From NCBI RefSeq assembly GCF_001931485.1, contig NZ_MSDV01000075.1:1-64000 (forward strand): a stretch of 64,000 bases of DNA. Direction: 5' to 3'. The DNA is from Burkholderia sp. SRS-W-2-2016 (GTDB taxonomy: Bacteria > Pseudomonadota > Gammaproteobacteria > Burkholderiales > Burkholderiaceae). Numbering within the stretch: position 1 is the first letter of the stretch; every line of letters begins with the position of its first letter. The notes under the pieces are model-generated. The model made no database searches. It saw nothing but the letters and a program-made list of their open reading frames with translations, and was not told the origin of the DNA. The translations under genes were made by a program, and so were the position numbers. Below, piece by piece: positions 10,009 through 20,300 of this stretch.

Positions 10009-10391
10009 ACGACGGATTCTTTATTCAATTGGCGATGCCACCTGAATTATTTAACACTCGAAAAATTGTACTTCACGAAATATCTCGAAAATGCCAAAAC
10101 GCATTATTCATTGATTCAGCATTCAAATTGAATTCCTACTATTTCGAACGCATTATTTGAAATGACAGCGCTCGCCGCGGGGTTCGCGGCGCACTGGTGC
10201 GGTCAAAACGGGGGTTGGAAAAGCGGGGGAAGACGGAGGGAAGTTTGGCGTGTTGCCGCGCATGGGCGGCGCGGCGGTCTGGCGGCGGCGCGGCTCGCAC
10301 GATGGCGAGCCGCGATGACTGCGCCGGGCGGTTCAGGCTCGCGCGAGCCGGCGCCGGCAGGAACGAGTCTGTGAAGGGTTCAAGGCGCCCG
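10009..10391. promoter_or_regulatory. intergenic region upstream of the AT-ACP gene
   Basis: No convincing gene. The part next to the AT-ACP start (10009-10165) is AT-rich and probably holds that operon's promoter; it contains the half-site ATTCCTA (10132-10138). The part next to the halogenase stop (10166-10391) is GC-rich with two inverted repeats sharing GGCTCGC/GCGAGCC, at 10290-10313 and 10336-10349. The gap makes it likely that the PKS genes are a separate transcription unit from the halogenase/TPR genes, although both run the same way. Confidence 0.5.
10290..10313 (-). terminator. possible factor-dependent terminator hairpin after the halogenase gene
   Basis: A perfect 9-bp stem (GCGGCTCGC / GCGAGCCGC) with a 6-base loop, 79 bases past the halogenase stop. 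It has no T-run, so it is not a canonical intrinsic terminator. Confidence 0.3.
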
Positions 10392-11888
10392 CTAGAGCGC
10401 GAAGCGGCTCTTCACGCCCATCAGGAACTGATGCGACTTCACCACCGACTCGCGCGGCAAACGCGCGAGGTCGGCGGCCGCCGCTTGCGGCGGAATCACG
10501 CCGGTGCCCTGCCCGACCGAAATCCAGCTGGTCGCCTCGAAGTGCATGAAGTTGCCTTGCCGGTACGGTTGCAGATCGGCGCTGCGCGGCAGCCGATGCT
10601 GCCAGCACGCCTTCAGCGTCGCATACGTGTCGGGCAGCTTCAGCGCATTCACGTCGCGCCAGAACGCGGTGTCGCGACGCGGCACGTCGTAGTGCATGCG
10701 CAAGAAATCGCGGATGCCCATCCAGTCGACGCGGTTGCGCTCGTTGAACATCGTGATGCTGGTCTGCGGCACGATGTACGCGCTGCCCGCCACCAACTCG
10801 CCGAACGTCAGCACCTGGCCGAGCATCTGACCGATCGAGGTCGCCTCCAGCGGTTCGATGAAACCCGACGCGAGTCCGACCGCCATCACGTTGCCGATCC
10901 ACACGTCCTCGAAATGGCCGGCCTCGAAGCGGATCGTGCGCACTGCCTCGACCTTGCCGACGCGCGCCTCGATCTCCTGCAACGCGGCGTCGTCGCTCAG
11001 ATGCGCGCTCGAATACACATAGCCGCAACCGACCCGTTCCTGCACCGGAATCTGCCACATCCAGCCGGCGTTCATTGCGACCGCGCGCGTGACCAGATGC
11101 GGGTTTTGGCGCGGATGCGGCAGATAGAACGGAATCGCGCGATCGTGCAGCAGGTACTCGCCGAACGGGCGCATCGGCACCTGGAAGCGGCGGCCGAGCG
11201 TGAGCCGCGCGAAACCCGATGCGTCGATCAGGAAATCGACCGGCACCGGCTGCTCGCTGTCTTCGATTCGAAGGGCGGTGACGTGGCCGCTGTCGGTTGC
11301 GATATCGAGGTCCTGCACGGTCGCTTCGAGCAGACGCACGCCGCGTCCGGTCGCGACGCTCTTCAGATAGGCGGCGACCCGGTGCGCGTCGAAATGCATC
11401 GAGGTCGGCAAGCGCGCGCCGAGCGCCGCGCGCACGCCCAATGTTTCGGTTTGCGAAGCATTGTTGCGAATCAGCGGCAGCGCGCTCTCCGCGTACTGAA
11501 CGCCGACGCCGTTCGCGACCAGCATCGCCCAGTCGACCGGCACGCCGTCGACCAGACTGCCGTCGGCGGCATTCGGCGCCGCGTGAAACAGGTGGTAGAA
11601 CACGTCGTCGTCACGGCCGCTGTTCCAGCCCGCGTATTCGAAACCGAGCTTCAGCACCGCGCCGGTCGCCTCGATGAACGCGGCCTCTTCGATCCCGTAG
11701 CGGGCGAGCGCGCCGGGCAGATTCAGGATGCCGCCCTCGCCGACGCCGATCACGTTGATCCGCGGCGATTCGATCACGGTGATGCTGGCCTGCGTGCCGA
11801 ACAGACGCTGCAGTTCGAGCGCGGCGAACCACCCGGCGGTGCCGCCGCCCAGCACGACGAAATTGCGCATGGCGCGAAAATTGAGCAT
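10392..11888 (-). CDS. flavin-dependent halogenase (tryptophan halogenase family)
   Basis: A 498-residue FADH2-dependent halogenase-like protein. It has the FAD-binding GGGTAGW (14-20), a Lys at position 80 aligning with the catalytic Lys of PrnA/RebH (GAVLKLGFEY), the family signature WMWQIP (276-281) and EPLEAT, whose Glu348 matches the active-site Glu. The residue after that Glu is Ala349 where PrnA/RebH have Ser. Such enzymes make HOCl or HOBr from FAD-hydroperoxide and need a separate flavin reductase; none is in the window. The start is 39 bases downstream of the TPR gene stop, so it is probably co-transcribed with the TPR/DUF2827 genes rather than with the PKS. Substrate is unknown: free Trp, a protein side chain or the polyketide are all possible. 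Confidence 0.9.
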   Translation of the reverse strand: MLNFRAMRNFVVLGGGTAGWFAALELQRLFGTQASITVIESPRINVIGVGEGGILNLPGALARYGIEEAAFIEATGAVLKLGFEYAGWNSGRDDDVFYHLFHAAPNAADGSLVDGVPVDWAMLVANGVGVQYAESALPLIRNNASQTETLGVRAALGARLPTSMHFDAHRVAAYLKSVATGRGVRLLEATVQDLDIATDSGHVTALRIEDSEQPVPVDFLIDASGFARLTLGRRFQVPMRPFGEYLLHDRAIPFYLPHPRQNPHLVTRAVAMNAGWMWQIPVQERVGCGYVYSSAHLSDDAALQEIEARVGKVEAVRTIRFEAGHFEDVWIGNVMAVGLASGFIEPLEATSIGQMLGQVLTFGELVAGSAYIVPQTSITMFNERNRVDWMGIRDFLRMHYDVPRRDTAFWRDVNALKLPDTYATLKACWQHRLPRSADLQPYRQGNFMHFEATSWISVGQGTGVIPPQAAAADLARLPRESVVKSHQFLMGVKSRFAL

Positions 11889-11927
11889 GTTCTGATACCT
11901 CGCGTGGACAGGTTGGCAGGCGGTCGA

Positions 11928-12953
11928 TCAAGCCGGCGCGTTATCGGCCGGCGGCTCGCCGCGCATCTCGCGCAGCAGCGCGTCCAGATGCTGCTGTACC
12001 GGCACGAGGCCGGGCTGCAATTCGAGCGCGTTGCGATAAGCCTGCTCGGCCTCGGCAAAACGGCCGCCCTGTTGCAGCAGCAGGCCGAGTCCGTCGAGCG
12101 GTCCGGGCAGCGTCGGCGCGAGCCGCACCGCGTCGCGTAGCGCCGCCTCCGCTTCGGTGAAGCGGCCCGAATCGCGCAGCAGATTGCCGAGGTTCGCATG
12201 CGCCTCGCCGCGCTGCGGCGCAAGCGCGATCGCCGCGCGGAACTCGTCCTCGGCTTCGTTCTGACGACCCTGCGCAAGCAGCAGAATGCCGAGGTTGTTG
12301 CGATCTTCGACGCGCCCCGGCCGCAAACGGATCGCCTCGCGCTGGATCGGCTCCGCTTCGCCGGCACGCCCTAATTCGCGCAGCGCAAGTGCCAGGTTGT
12401 ACCAGGCATCGGCATAGGCCGGCGCGTGGACGGTGGCCTGCCGCAGCGGCGCTTCCGCGTGCGCCGGCTCGCCCGCTTCGAGCAGCAGCACGCCGAGGTC
12501 GTTCCCGGCCCGCGCGAAATCGGGCTGCCGTTCGAGCGCGAAGCGATACGCGGCCTCCGCTTGCGCGCGCCGCCCGTGCTCGCGATACAGCGTCGCGAGG
12601 TTGAAGGCAATCTCCGCGTTGTCGGGCAATAGCTGCTGCGCGCGCAGATAGGCGGCCTCCGCGTCCTGCGCGCGTCCCTGGCGATGCAGCAGCACCGCGA
12701 GATTGAAATGCGCCTCGACCAGCGCGGGATTCTGTTCGAGCGCCGCGCGATACGCGGTCTCCGCGTCCTGCGGCTGGCCTTGCGTCGCGAACAGCAGCCC
12801 GCGGTTGCAGAGCGTGTGGGCGCTGCGCGGGTTCAGGTCGAACGCCTGTTGCAGTGCGCGCCGCGCGTGGTCGAGACGGCCTTCGCGCAGCGCGGCGAGC
12901 GCGTCGGCGTTGAAGGTGTCGATGGTCTGTTGCAGTTCGTTGCTGTCTTTCAT
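11928..12953 (-). CDS. tetratricopeptide repeat protein
   Basis: A 341-residue protein made almost wholly of 34-residue TPR units (typified by PQDAETAYRAALEQNPALVEAHFNLAVLL), about nine in tandem. No signal peptide, membrane segment or catalytic domain is visible. It probably acts as a cytoplasmic superhelical scaffold that binds a protein partner. It lies between a TPR-glycosyltransferase and a halogenase, with gaps of 50 and 39 bases, in an apparent operon. A likely role is to present a client such as the adhesin or another operon product to these enzymes; that is inference. A GGAGAG Shine-Dalgarno precedes the ATG. Confidence 0.9.
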   Translation of the reverse strand: MKDSNELQQTIDTFNADALAALREGRLDHARRALQQAFDLNPRSAHTLCNRGLLFATQGQPQDAETAYRAALEQNPALVEAHFNLAVLLHRQGRAQDAEAAYLRAQQLLPDNAEIAFNLATLYREHGRRAQAEAAYRFALERQPDFARAGNDLGVLLLEAGEPAHAEAPLRQATVHAPAYADAWYNLALALRELGRAGEAEPIQREAIRLRPGRVEDRNNLGILLLAQGRQNEAEDEFRAAIALAPQRGEAHANLGNLLRDSGRFTEAEAALRDAVRLAPTLPGPLDGLGLLLQQGGRFAEAEQAYRNALELQPGLVPVQQHLDALLREMRGEPPADNAPA

Positions 12954-12983
12954 CGCCGGTACTCTCCGCTCGGGGTTGGCGTC

Positions 12984-13011
12984 CTTCAGTTAGCTGTCTT
13001 CAGTTAGCTGC
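12984..13011. repeat. 14-bp tandem duplication over a stop codon
   Basis: Two adjacent copies of CTTCAGTTAGCTG(T/C) on the plus strand. The duplication covers the stop codon of the TPR-glycosyltransferase gene and places a second copy just after it. It looks like a replication-slippage event without coding effect. Confidence 0.7.
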
Positions 13012-14911
13012 CTGGGTTCGCCGACTTGTTTGCCGCTATCCATGCCGGCAGCGCGGCTGCCGCTTCATCGATCACCGCGCTCCAGTCGCCGCGCTCGCGC
13101 TGCCGGAACAGCCGCGCGATCTGCGGGTACCACGGCGAATCGCCGCGTTCGTGCAGCCAGCGCCAATCGCCGTCGAGCTTCAGCAACAGCCAGAACGGCT
13201 GGTTCAGGGCGCCGGCGAGATGCGCGATGGTCGGGTCGGCGGTGATCACGAGGTCGAGATTGCGGATGAGTGCGGCTGTGTCGGACAGGTTGGCGGTTTC
13301 GTCGGCGACGTCGGCGGGCCGCAGTGCGTCGGGCAGTTCACGCCACGCCGCCCGTTGGCTCGCGTCTTTCGACAGCGCGACGAACGACACGCCCGGCACC
13401 GCGAGCACCGGCCGCAACAGGCTGACCGGCAGCTCACCCGCGCCGGCGATGCCGACCCTCGCCCGATCCGCAGGCAAGCTGCGATCGAGCCGGCTCTGCC
13501 AGCGTTTGGTTTGCGCGGACGCAACGCGTAGATACGGCAGCGGCGCGGCGAGCTGCTCGAGCGTCACGTCCAGACGCAGCGGCAGACTCGTCAGATAGCA
13601 CCAGTAGTCGGCGCGGCGCGGATCGACGTGTTCATCGGTCGATTTGAGCGTGTCGATCTCGCGCATCCCGTCGAACAGCGGTTTGATGTCGGGCGGACAG
13701 ACGACAGTCAGTTGCGCGAGACCGCTCGCCTTGAGCGGCGCGATGAAGCGCGCGAACTGGATCGTTTCGTCCGGGCCGAAGCTGAAGTCGCATTGCACGA
13801 TCAGCGCTTTGCCGGCGAGCGGCTCGCCCTGCCATTCGGGCAACATGCCGGCCAGCGGCGTGCGCGCGGCGCCCGGGCCGCGGCGCGCGCTGAAGTATTC
13901 GTAGTGCGGCCAGCCTTCGCGATAGCGGCCGAGTTTCAGCAGCGCACTGCCGAGGATCAGCCGGCCGCCCGCCAGTTCCGGCGCCAGCGCGTAACCGCGC
14001 GAGGCCGCATCGACCGCTTCTTCCGGGCGATTGAGCGTCAGCAACGCGCCGCCCAGGTGGTAATGCGCTTCGGCATCGCGCGGATCGAGTTCGAGCGCGC
14101 GACGCAAGCAACCGAGCGCCTCTTCCTCGCGCCGCAACGCGAGCAGCGTGATGCCCAGCATCCGATGGCTCGCGCCGATCTGCGGATGGCCGGCGATCTC
14201 CCGCCGCAACAATGTCTCCGCTTCGGCCGCGCGATTCTGGCTCAGCAGCAACGTGCCGAGCTGGTGATTCGCGCCGGGGAAATCGGGCTGCAGTTCGAGC
14301 GCGCGTCGCAAGCTTGCTTCGGCGTCGCCCGCGCGGCCGGCCGCGAGCAGCAGATTGCCGAGGTTGTAGTGCGCCGGTGCAAAATCCGGCGCTAGTTCGA
14401 CGGCCTTGCGCACGCACGACTCCGCCTCGTCGCGACGATTCGTGCGCAGCATCACTTCGCACAGGTTGTTGTACGCGTGTGCGAAATTGGGCCTCAGTAC
14501 GATAGCGCGATGCAGGCACGCCTCCGCCTCGACGCTGCGGCCGGTGTTTAGCATCAGCGTGCCGAGGTTGTAGAAGGCTTCGGCAAGCGCAGGATCTTCG
14601 ACGCTCGCGCGGCGCAGTTGCTGCTCCGCCTCGGCGAGACGGCCGGTGCGCATCAGAATGTCGCCGAGATTGTTGTAGGCGGCCGCGAAATCGGCCTTGC
14701 GCTCGAGCGCCGCGCGAAAGTGGCGCTCCGCTGTGTCGAGCCGGCCGGCGCGCAACGCGGCGAGCCCGAGGTGATATTGCGCGAGCGGAAAGTCGGGGTG
14801 TTCTTCGCCGATAGCGCTCAAACAGTTTTCGGCACCGGCGACGTCGCCCGCTTCCAGCAACTGGATGCCGCGTTTGCAGAGCCCGTCGTCGCCTGCTGCG
14901 TCTGCGCTCAT
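13004..14911 (-). CDS. TPR protein with C-terminal GT9/heptosyltransferase-like domain
   Basis: A fusion of about ten TPR units (residues 1 to about 340) with a GT-B-like C-terminal half. That half carries features of TPR-linked glycosyltransferases: GREGWPHYEYF-type entry (here GRYREGWPHYEYF), DFSFGPDETIQFARFI, the nucleotide-sugar region DLVITADPTIAHLAGAL and the tail DWRWLHERGDSPWYP. The arrangement resembles bacterial O-linked protein glycosyltransferases that read Ser/Thr-rich clients through a TPR superhelix. I prefer ATG 14911 (MSADAAG), which has GGAGG five bases upstream, over the in-frame ATG at 14944. It follows the DUF2827 genes downstream of a Ser/Thr-rich adhesin, so modification of that adhesin is the leading hypothesis. 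Confidence 0.85.
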   Translation of the reverse strand: MSADAAGDDGLCKRGIQLLEAGDVAGAENCLSAIGEEHPDFPLAQYHLGLAALRAGRLDTAERHFRAALERKADFAAAYNNLGDILMRTGRLAEAEQQLRRASVEDPALAEAFYNLGTLMLNTGRSVEAEACLHRAIVLRPNFAHAYNNLCEVMLRTNRRDEAESCVRKAVELAPDFAPAHYNLGNLLLAAGRAGDAEASLRRALELQPDFPGANHQLGTLLLSQNRAAEAETLLRREIAGHPQIGASHRMLGITLLALRREEEALGCLRRALELDPRDAEAHYHLGGALLTLNRPEEAVDAASRGYALAPELAGGRLILGSALLKLGRYREGWPHYEYFSARRGPGAARTPLAGMLPEWQGEPLAGKALIVQCDFSFGPDETIQFARFIAPLKASGLAQLTVVCPPDIKPLFDGMREIDTLKSTDEHVDPRRADYWCYLTSLPLRLDVTLEQLAAPLPYLRVASAQTKRWQSRLDRSLPADRARVGIAGAGELPVSLLRPVLAVPGVSFVALSKDASQRAAWRELPDALRPADVADETANLSDTAALIRNLDLVITADPTIAHLAGALNQPFWLLLKLDGDWRWLHERGDSPWYPQIARLFRQRERGDWSAVIDEAAAALPAWIAANKSANPGS

Positions 14912-14959
14912 TGTTCCCTCCATCTCGCGACTACGTTTGTTCACAGCTACGTTTTTTCG

Positions 14960-16117
14960 TCAGTCCTGCTTAGCGGCTGCGGCGTACAGCGCGTCGATCG
15001 CTTCGCCGTACGCGGCGATATTCGGCCCGTAGTCCGGCGCGAGCGTATGCAGAAACGCCAGCGCGGTCCCGCAGTAGCGTTCGAGATTTGCATCGTGTTC
15101 GGCGAACGCCTGCAACAGCGCTCGGCCGCCCTGCTCGCAGTCGAAATCGTCGTAGCGGTAGCCGCACGCACCGATCATAGACGAGTTATGCACGAGCGGG
15201 TAGCCGCCGTAAAGTGCTTCGTAATACAGATAATTCTGCGGATTTTCCCAATGATGCGCGACCACCACGTCAACGTAGCGCGTCATCATCTGGTGGAACG
15301 GGAAGCGGCCTTCGAACGTCGCAAGCCCGTGTTTCAGGATGTCGAGGCTTTCGGCAAAGGCCGTAAAACCCGCGTGTTTCTTCTGCGTCAGCGTGCTGTA
15401 GACCCACACGTGTTCGAGCGCATCGGGTTCGAGCCGGTGCGCGACCTCGCAGCACAGCATCGGAATCTGGCTCGTCTTGACCATGCAGATATTGGGCTCG
15501 AAGATGCCCGCGCGCCAGCGGCGCCGGCCCGGCCGGTAGCCGAACGCGTCGCGCGCGTGCGGGTCGCGGTCGATCGCGCGTTCGAGCACCAGCGGACTCC
15601 AGATATGCGGGACGATCCGCACCGGCACCCGCATCGCGCTGCGGTAATACGGCGCGCAGATATGCTCGTATTGCGGCAGCGTCCACACTTCGTGATACGG
15701 CGCGCGGCTGATCAGCAGCGCATTCGGGCGGTCGAAGATCATTCGCTCGATATCGATCACGTAGTCGTTGCCGACGCGCATCGATACGATCTTGCCGCCG
15801 CGCTCGCGAAACCGCACGATCCATTCGCGGCCGAGCTGCGCGCTCATTTCGATCATCAGATCGAGCTGCACGGCCGCTTCGTCCATCGTCATCACCGGCG
15901 CGGGCACGTCTTCGACGAGACGCTGCGCTTCCTCCGCGCTGCCGTCGCCGCCCATCACGATATAGGCCTCGGCCACCGACGGCAGATTGCGCAGCAGCAT
16001 CACGAGGAACAGGCAGTTCTGGAAGATGCCGTTTTCCCACAGCGACTGGCCGCCTTTGCGCACATACAGCGACACGCCCACCTTCAGATCGCGCGGGCTC
16101 TGGCTAGCGGCATTCAT
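14960..16117 (-). CDS. DUF2827 family protein (second copy), probable glycosyltransferase
   Basis: A 385-residue DUF2827-type protein, paralogous to the next gene upstream. Both share a start block (GVSLYVRKGGQSLWENG versus GISTSSRAGQSVWQNG), a central FEPNxxxVKxxxxPMLxC block and a C-terminal block (ENPQNYLYYEALYGGYPLVHNS) that reads like the donor-binding half of GT-B glycosyltransferases. No signal peptide or membrane helix, so cytoplasmic. Its ATG overlaps the stop of the upstream copy (ATGA), so the two are translationally coupled and may work as a pair. Glycosyltransferase function is inferred from fold-like motifs and context. Confidence 0.85.
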   Translation of the reverse strand: MNAASQSPRDLKVGVSLYVRKGGQSLWENGIFQNCLFLVMLLRNLPSVAEAYIVMGGDGSAEEAQRLVEDVPAPVMTMDEAAVQLDLMIEMSAQLGREWIVRFRERGGKIVSMRVGNDYVIDIERMIFDRPNALLISRAPYHEVWTLPQYEHICAPYYRSAMRVPVRIVPHIWSPLVLERAIDRDPHARDAFGYRPGRRRWRAGIFEPNICMVKTSQIPMLCCEVAHRLEPDALEHVWVYSTLTQKKHAGFTAFAESLDILKHGLATFEGRFPFHQMMTRYVDVVVAHHWENPQNYLYYEALYGGYPLVHNSSMIGACGYRYDDFDCEQGGRALLQAFAEHDANLERYCGTALAFLHTLAPDYGPNIAAYGEAIDALYAAAAKQD

Positions 16118-17253
16118 TGCGCCTCCCGGGCGGTTGCCGTGTTACCCGCGAGTGCGAGCAGCCGTTGTGCATAGGCATCCAGATTAAATTGCGCAAACGG
16201 ATTCACCGCGTCGAACAGCGCCTGCGAGCGCGCGCGATATTCGGCGAGCCCCGCGTCGTGCTCACGAAACGCGCGCAGCAATTGCGCGCCGCCGGCAGCG
16301 GCGTCGAAACCCGGATAGTAGTAGCCCGCGTCGGCCAGCCACGGCGAGTTGTGCACGAGCGGATAAGCGCCGTACAGCGCATCGAGGTACGCGTAATTCT
16401 GTTCGTTCTGCCATTGATGCGCGACGACCGCGTCCGCGTACTGCCCCATGAAACCGGCAATGTCGTGCCGCCCATGAAAGCGCGCATGGTGATTGCGCAC
16501 GAGATCGAGCGAATTCGCCAGATACAGCATCGTTGCGTGTTCCTTCATATGCAGCGTGTTGAGCACATGCATTTCGCTGACGCTGCGCGGGTCCGCGCGC
16601 CATGCTTCGTCGCAGATCAGCATCGGCACGCTGCAGCATTTGACGACCGACACATTCGGCTCGAAGATCGCCACGCGAAAGCCGGCGCCAGCCGCACCAC
16701 TGCGCTCGCGATAACCGTACTGCACGCCATGCCGCGCGGCCTCGGCGATGCGTGCGTCGAGAAACTCAGGATGCCAGATGAACGGCACCTCGTGGACCGG
16801 GCAACGATGCAGCGTGCGCAGCATCGGCGCGAGCGCGCGGTCCTTGTGAACCAGCCACACTTCATCGCAGCGATCGGGCCGCCCCGTGTAGCCCGGCCGA
16901 TCGAACGTGGCCGGTTCGACCAGCGCGGCATACGGTTGCGCGCTGCAATAAAGCACGACCTTACGGCCGCGCCGCCGCATCAGATCGAGCCACTTGTTGT
17001 CGAGGTTCGCGCCGGTCTCGATCACGACGTCGACCAGATCGGTCGCCTCCTGCTGGCTCACCACGCGCAAATCGTCGACTACGGCCACGGCTTCAACCGG
17101 CACCGCGGCGTCGCCGGCCACGCCGATCAGCACCACCGACTCGACGAACGGCAACCGCCGCAATAGCTGCGCGAGAAATATGACATTTTGTCCAAGCCCG
17201 TTCTGCCAGACGCTCTGGCCCGCGCGGCTCGAAGTTGAGATGCCAATCCGCAT
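16114..17253 (-). CDS. DUF2827 family protein (first copy), probable glycosyltransferase
   Basis: A DUF2827-type protein of about 379 residues beginning MRIGISTSSRAGQSVWQNG. ATG 17253 is preferred over an upstream in-frame start at 17304 because it aligns with the paralogue's domain start and is preceded by a GGGGGG-rich Shine-Dalgarno. Key blocks: GLGQNVIFLAQLLRRLP, VAIFEPNVSVVKCCSVPML, and NEQNYAYLDALYGAYPLVHNS with the ALYG-YPLVHNS signature shared with its neighbour. It follows the trimeric adhesin by 88 bases, with a strong hairpin between them. Probably cytoplasmic and acting on the adhesin or a surface glycan; the biochemical role is unproven. Confidence 0.87.
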   Translation of the reverse strand: MRIGISTSSRAGQSVWQNGLGQNVIFLAQLLRRLPFVESVVLIGVAGDAAVPVEAVAVVDDLRVVSQQEATDLVDVVIETGANLDNKWLDLMRRRGRKVVLYCSAQPYAALVEPATFDRPGYTGRPDRCDEVWLVHKDRALAPMLRTLHRCPVHEVPFIWHPEFLDARIAEAARHGVQYGYRERSGAAGAGFRVAIFEPNVSVVKCCSVPMLICDEAWRADPRSVSEMHVLNTLHMKEHATMLYLANSLDLVRNHHARFHGRHDIAGFMGQYADAVVAHQWQNEQNYAYLDALYGAYPLVHNSPWLADAGYYYPGFDAAAGGAQLLRAFREHDAGLAEYRARSQALFDAVNPFAQFNLDAYAQRLLALAGNTATAREAQ

Positions 17254-17273
17254 AAAGTCACCCCCCAAAGGAC

Positions 17274-17311
17274 GGGGCCGGTGTCCGTTTTGCAACGGAA
17301 CCACCGGCCCC
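17274..17311 (-). terminator. bulged hairpin between the adhesin and the DUF2827 genes (attenuator candidate)
   Basis: GGGGCCGGTG pairs with CACCGGCCCC (10 bp), followed by TCCGTT pairing with AACGGA (6 bp) around a TTGC loop, with one 2-base bulge. It ends only about 20 bases before the DUF2827 start and its Shine-Dalgarno. There is no T-run, so partial termination, RNA processing or stabilisation of the adhesin mRNA end are more likely than full termination. Confidence 0.55.
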
Positions 17312-17341
17312 TGGAGACACCGTCCGTTCAGACGGCTGGGC

Positions 17342-20300
17342 TTACCACTGGTACGACGCGCCTACGCCGACTGCCGTGCTGGCGCCGCTGATGCCGACAC
17401 CTGCCTTCATTTTGATGTTTTGCGTGATGCGCGCGGTGCCGCCGATCGCCATGGCCTGGTAACCATTGTAGGTCGCCGCGCCGACACCGATCGACAAAGT
17501 GCGGCCCGGGTCGACTTCCGGAATCATCGCCAGCGCGGTGGCTGCCGCGACGCCGGAGTACGCGTTGCGGGCAACGTCGTTGATCTGGTTGTTGACGCTG
17601 CCCAGCGCGTTGTTCAACTGGCCGACGTTGACCGCATCGGTCGAATTGACGCCCGGCGCCACGTTGGTGATGCGGCGCTCGTTGCCGGACGAGCCGATCG
17701 ACACCGTGTTGTCCTCGGTCGCCATCGAGCCCGCGCCCAGCGCGACCGAATTGTTGCCGGTTGCGCTCGCGCTCGCACCCACCGCGACCGAGTTGTTGCC
17801 GCCGGCCAGCGAGTTCGCACCGACCGCCACGGTCGGGTCAGCCGTTGCTTGCGCGTTGTAGCCGACCGCCACCGAACCTTCGTAGGTTGCGCTCGCGCGG
17901 AAACCCACCGCGGTCGTGTTGGCCGCCGTTGCCTGCGCGTTCGAACCGTACGCGGTCGAGCCGTTGCCGTCGGCGGTTGCGCACAGACCCGAGGCCGTCG
18001 CGTCCACGCCGTTCGCCGACGTACAGGCCGCCGCGTTGACGTTGGTGATGGTCTGGCCGGTACCGCCCTGGGTCTGCACCGAGCCGTTCGTGTTCATCCC
18101 GCCGAGCAGCGTGCCGGAGAACGAGTCGCCCTTCGCGTTGGCGGTCTGCACCATCTCGACCAGCGGCGTCACCGCCGACACGGTGGTCGACAGCGAGCTC
18201 ACGCTGGTCGACAGCGACGCGAAACCGGTCGAAGTCGAGGTCGACAACGATGCGATGCCGGTCGACGTCGAGGTGGACAGCGACGCGATGCCCGTCGAGG
18301 TCGACGCGGACAGATCGTCCACCGTGGTCTGCAGCGTGCTGACGCCGGTGTTCGCTTCGCTCATGCTGGTGGACAGGCTGGCCAGCGAGTTGTTGGTATT
18401 GCTCAGGCCGGTTGACAGCGAGGACAGACCGTTCGCAGTCGAGGTCGACAGACTGGTCAGGTTGTCGTTGGTCTCGGCGAGGCCGGTCGACAGCGACGCG
18501 GTGATCGTCGAGGTCGAGGTCGACAGACTGGTCAGGTTGGTGTTGGTGTCGAGCAGGCCGGTCGACAGCGAACCCAGGCCCTCGGCGGTCGAGGTCGACA
18601 GGCTGTTCAGGTTGGTGTTGGTGGCGTCGAGACCGCTCGACAGCGACGCGGTGATCGTCGAGGTCGAGGTCGACAGGCTCGTCAGGTTGTCCTGGGTTTC
18701 GGCGAGGCCGGTCGACAGCGATGCGGTGCTCGTCGACGTCGAGGTCGACAGGCTGTTCAGGTTGTCGTTGGTTTGGGCGAGACCGCTCGACAGCGACGCG
18801 GTGATCGTCGAGGTCGAGGTCGACAGGCTCGTCAGGTTCTCGTTGGTTTCGGCGAGGCCGGTCGACAGCGACGCGGTGCTCGTCGACGTCGAGGTCGACA
18901 GGCTTACCAGGTTGTCAGTGTTGTTCTGCACGCTCGTCGACAGCGACGAGACGCTGGTCGAGGTCGAGGTCGACAGGGTCACGACCGTCGTCGACAGGTT
19001 GTAGATGCCGGTGGACAGCGAAGCGACGCCGGTCGACAGCATGTTGATGCTGTCCGAGGTCGACAGCGACAAGGTCTTCAGATTGTCGTTGGTCGTGCTG
19101 AGGCCGGTGGACAGCGTGTCGAGGCTATCGGCGGTGGCGGTGGACAGGCTGCTCACCGACGTGCTGGTCGAATCGATGCCGGTCGACAACGAGGACACGC
19201 TCTCGGCGGTCGCGGTGGACAGGCTGCTTACCGACGTGCTGGTCGAATCGATGCCGGTCGAGAGCGACGCAACGCTCGTCGAGGTCGACGACGACAGCGT
19301 GTCGATGCCGGTGGACAGCGAGTTCATGCCCTCGGCCGTTGCGGTCGACAGGCTGCTCACCGACGTGCTGGTCGAGTCGATGCCGGTCGAGAGCGAAGCG
19401 ACGCTCGTCGAGGTCGACGACGACAGCGTGTCGATACCGGTGGACAGCGAGGTCATGCCCTCGGCCGTTGCGGTCGACAGGCTGCTCACCGACGTGCTGG
19501 TCGAGTCGATGCCGGTCGAGAGCGACGCGACGCTCGTCGAGGTCGACGACGACAGCGTGTCGATGCCGGTGGACAGCGAGCTGACGTTCTCGGCGGTCGC
19601 GGTCGACAGGCTGCTCACCGACGTGCTGGTCGAATCGATACCGGTCGACAGCGAAGCGACGCTCGTCGAGGTCGACGTCGACAACGTATCGATGCCGGTG
19701 GACAGCGAGGTCATGCTTTCGGCCGTTGCGGTCGACAGGCTGCTCACCGAGGTGCTGGTCGAATCGATGCTGGTCGACAGCGAAGCGACGCTCGTCGAGG
19801 TCGACGTCGACAACGAGTCGATGCCCGTGGACAGCGAGCTGACGTTCTCGGCGGTCGCGGTCGACAGGCTGCTCACCGACGTGCTGGTCGAGTCGATGCC
19901 GGTCGAGAGCGACGCGACGCTCGTCGAGGTAGACGTCGACAACGTATCGATACCGGTGGACAGCGAGCTGACGTTCTCGGCGGTCGTGGTCGACAGGCTG
20001 CTCACCGAGGTGCTGGTCGAGTCGATGCCGGTCGAGAGCGACGCGACGCTGGTCGACGTGGAGGTCGACAGGCCATCGATCGCGGTCGACAGCGACACCG
20101 TGGTGGTCGAAGTCGACGTGGACAGACTCGTGACGCTGTCGACGGTGTTGTCGATGCTGGTAGAAAGCGAAGCCACGCTCGTCGAGGTCGAGCCCGACAG
20201 CGTATCGATACCGGTGGACAACGAGCTGACGTTCTCGGCGGTCGCGGTCGACAGGCTACTCACCGACGTGCTCGTCGAGTCGATGCCGGTCGAGAGCGAC

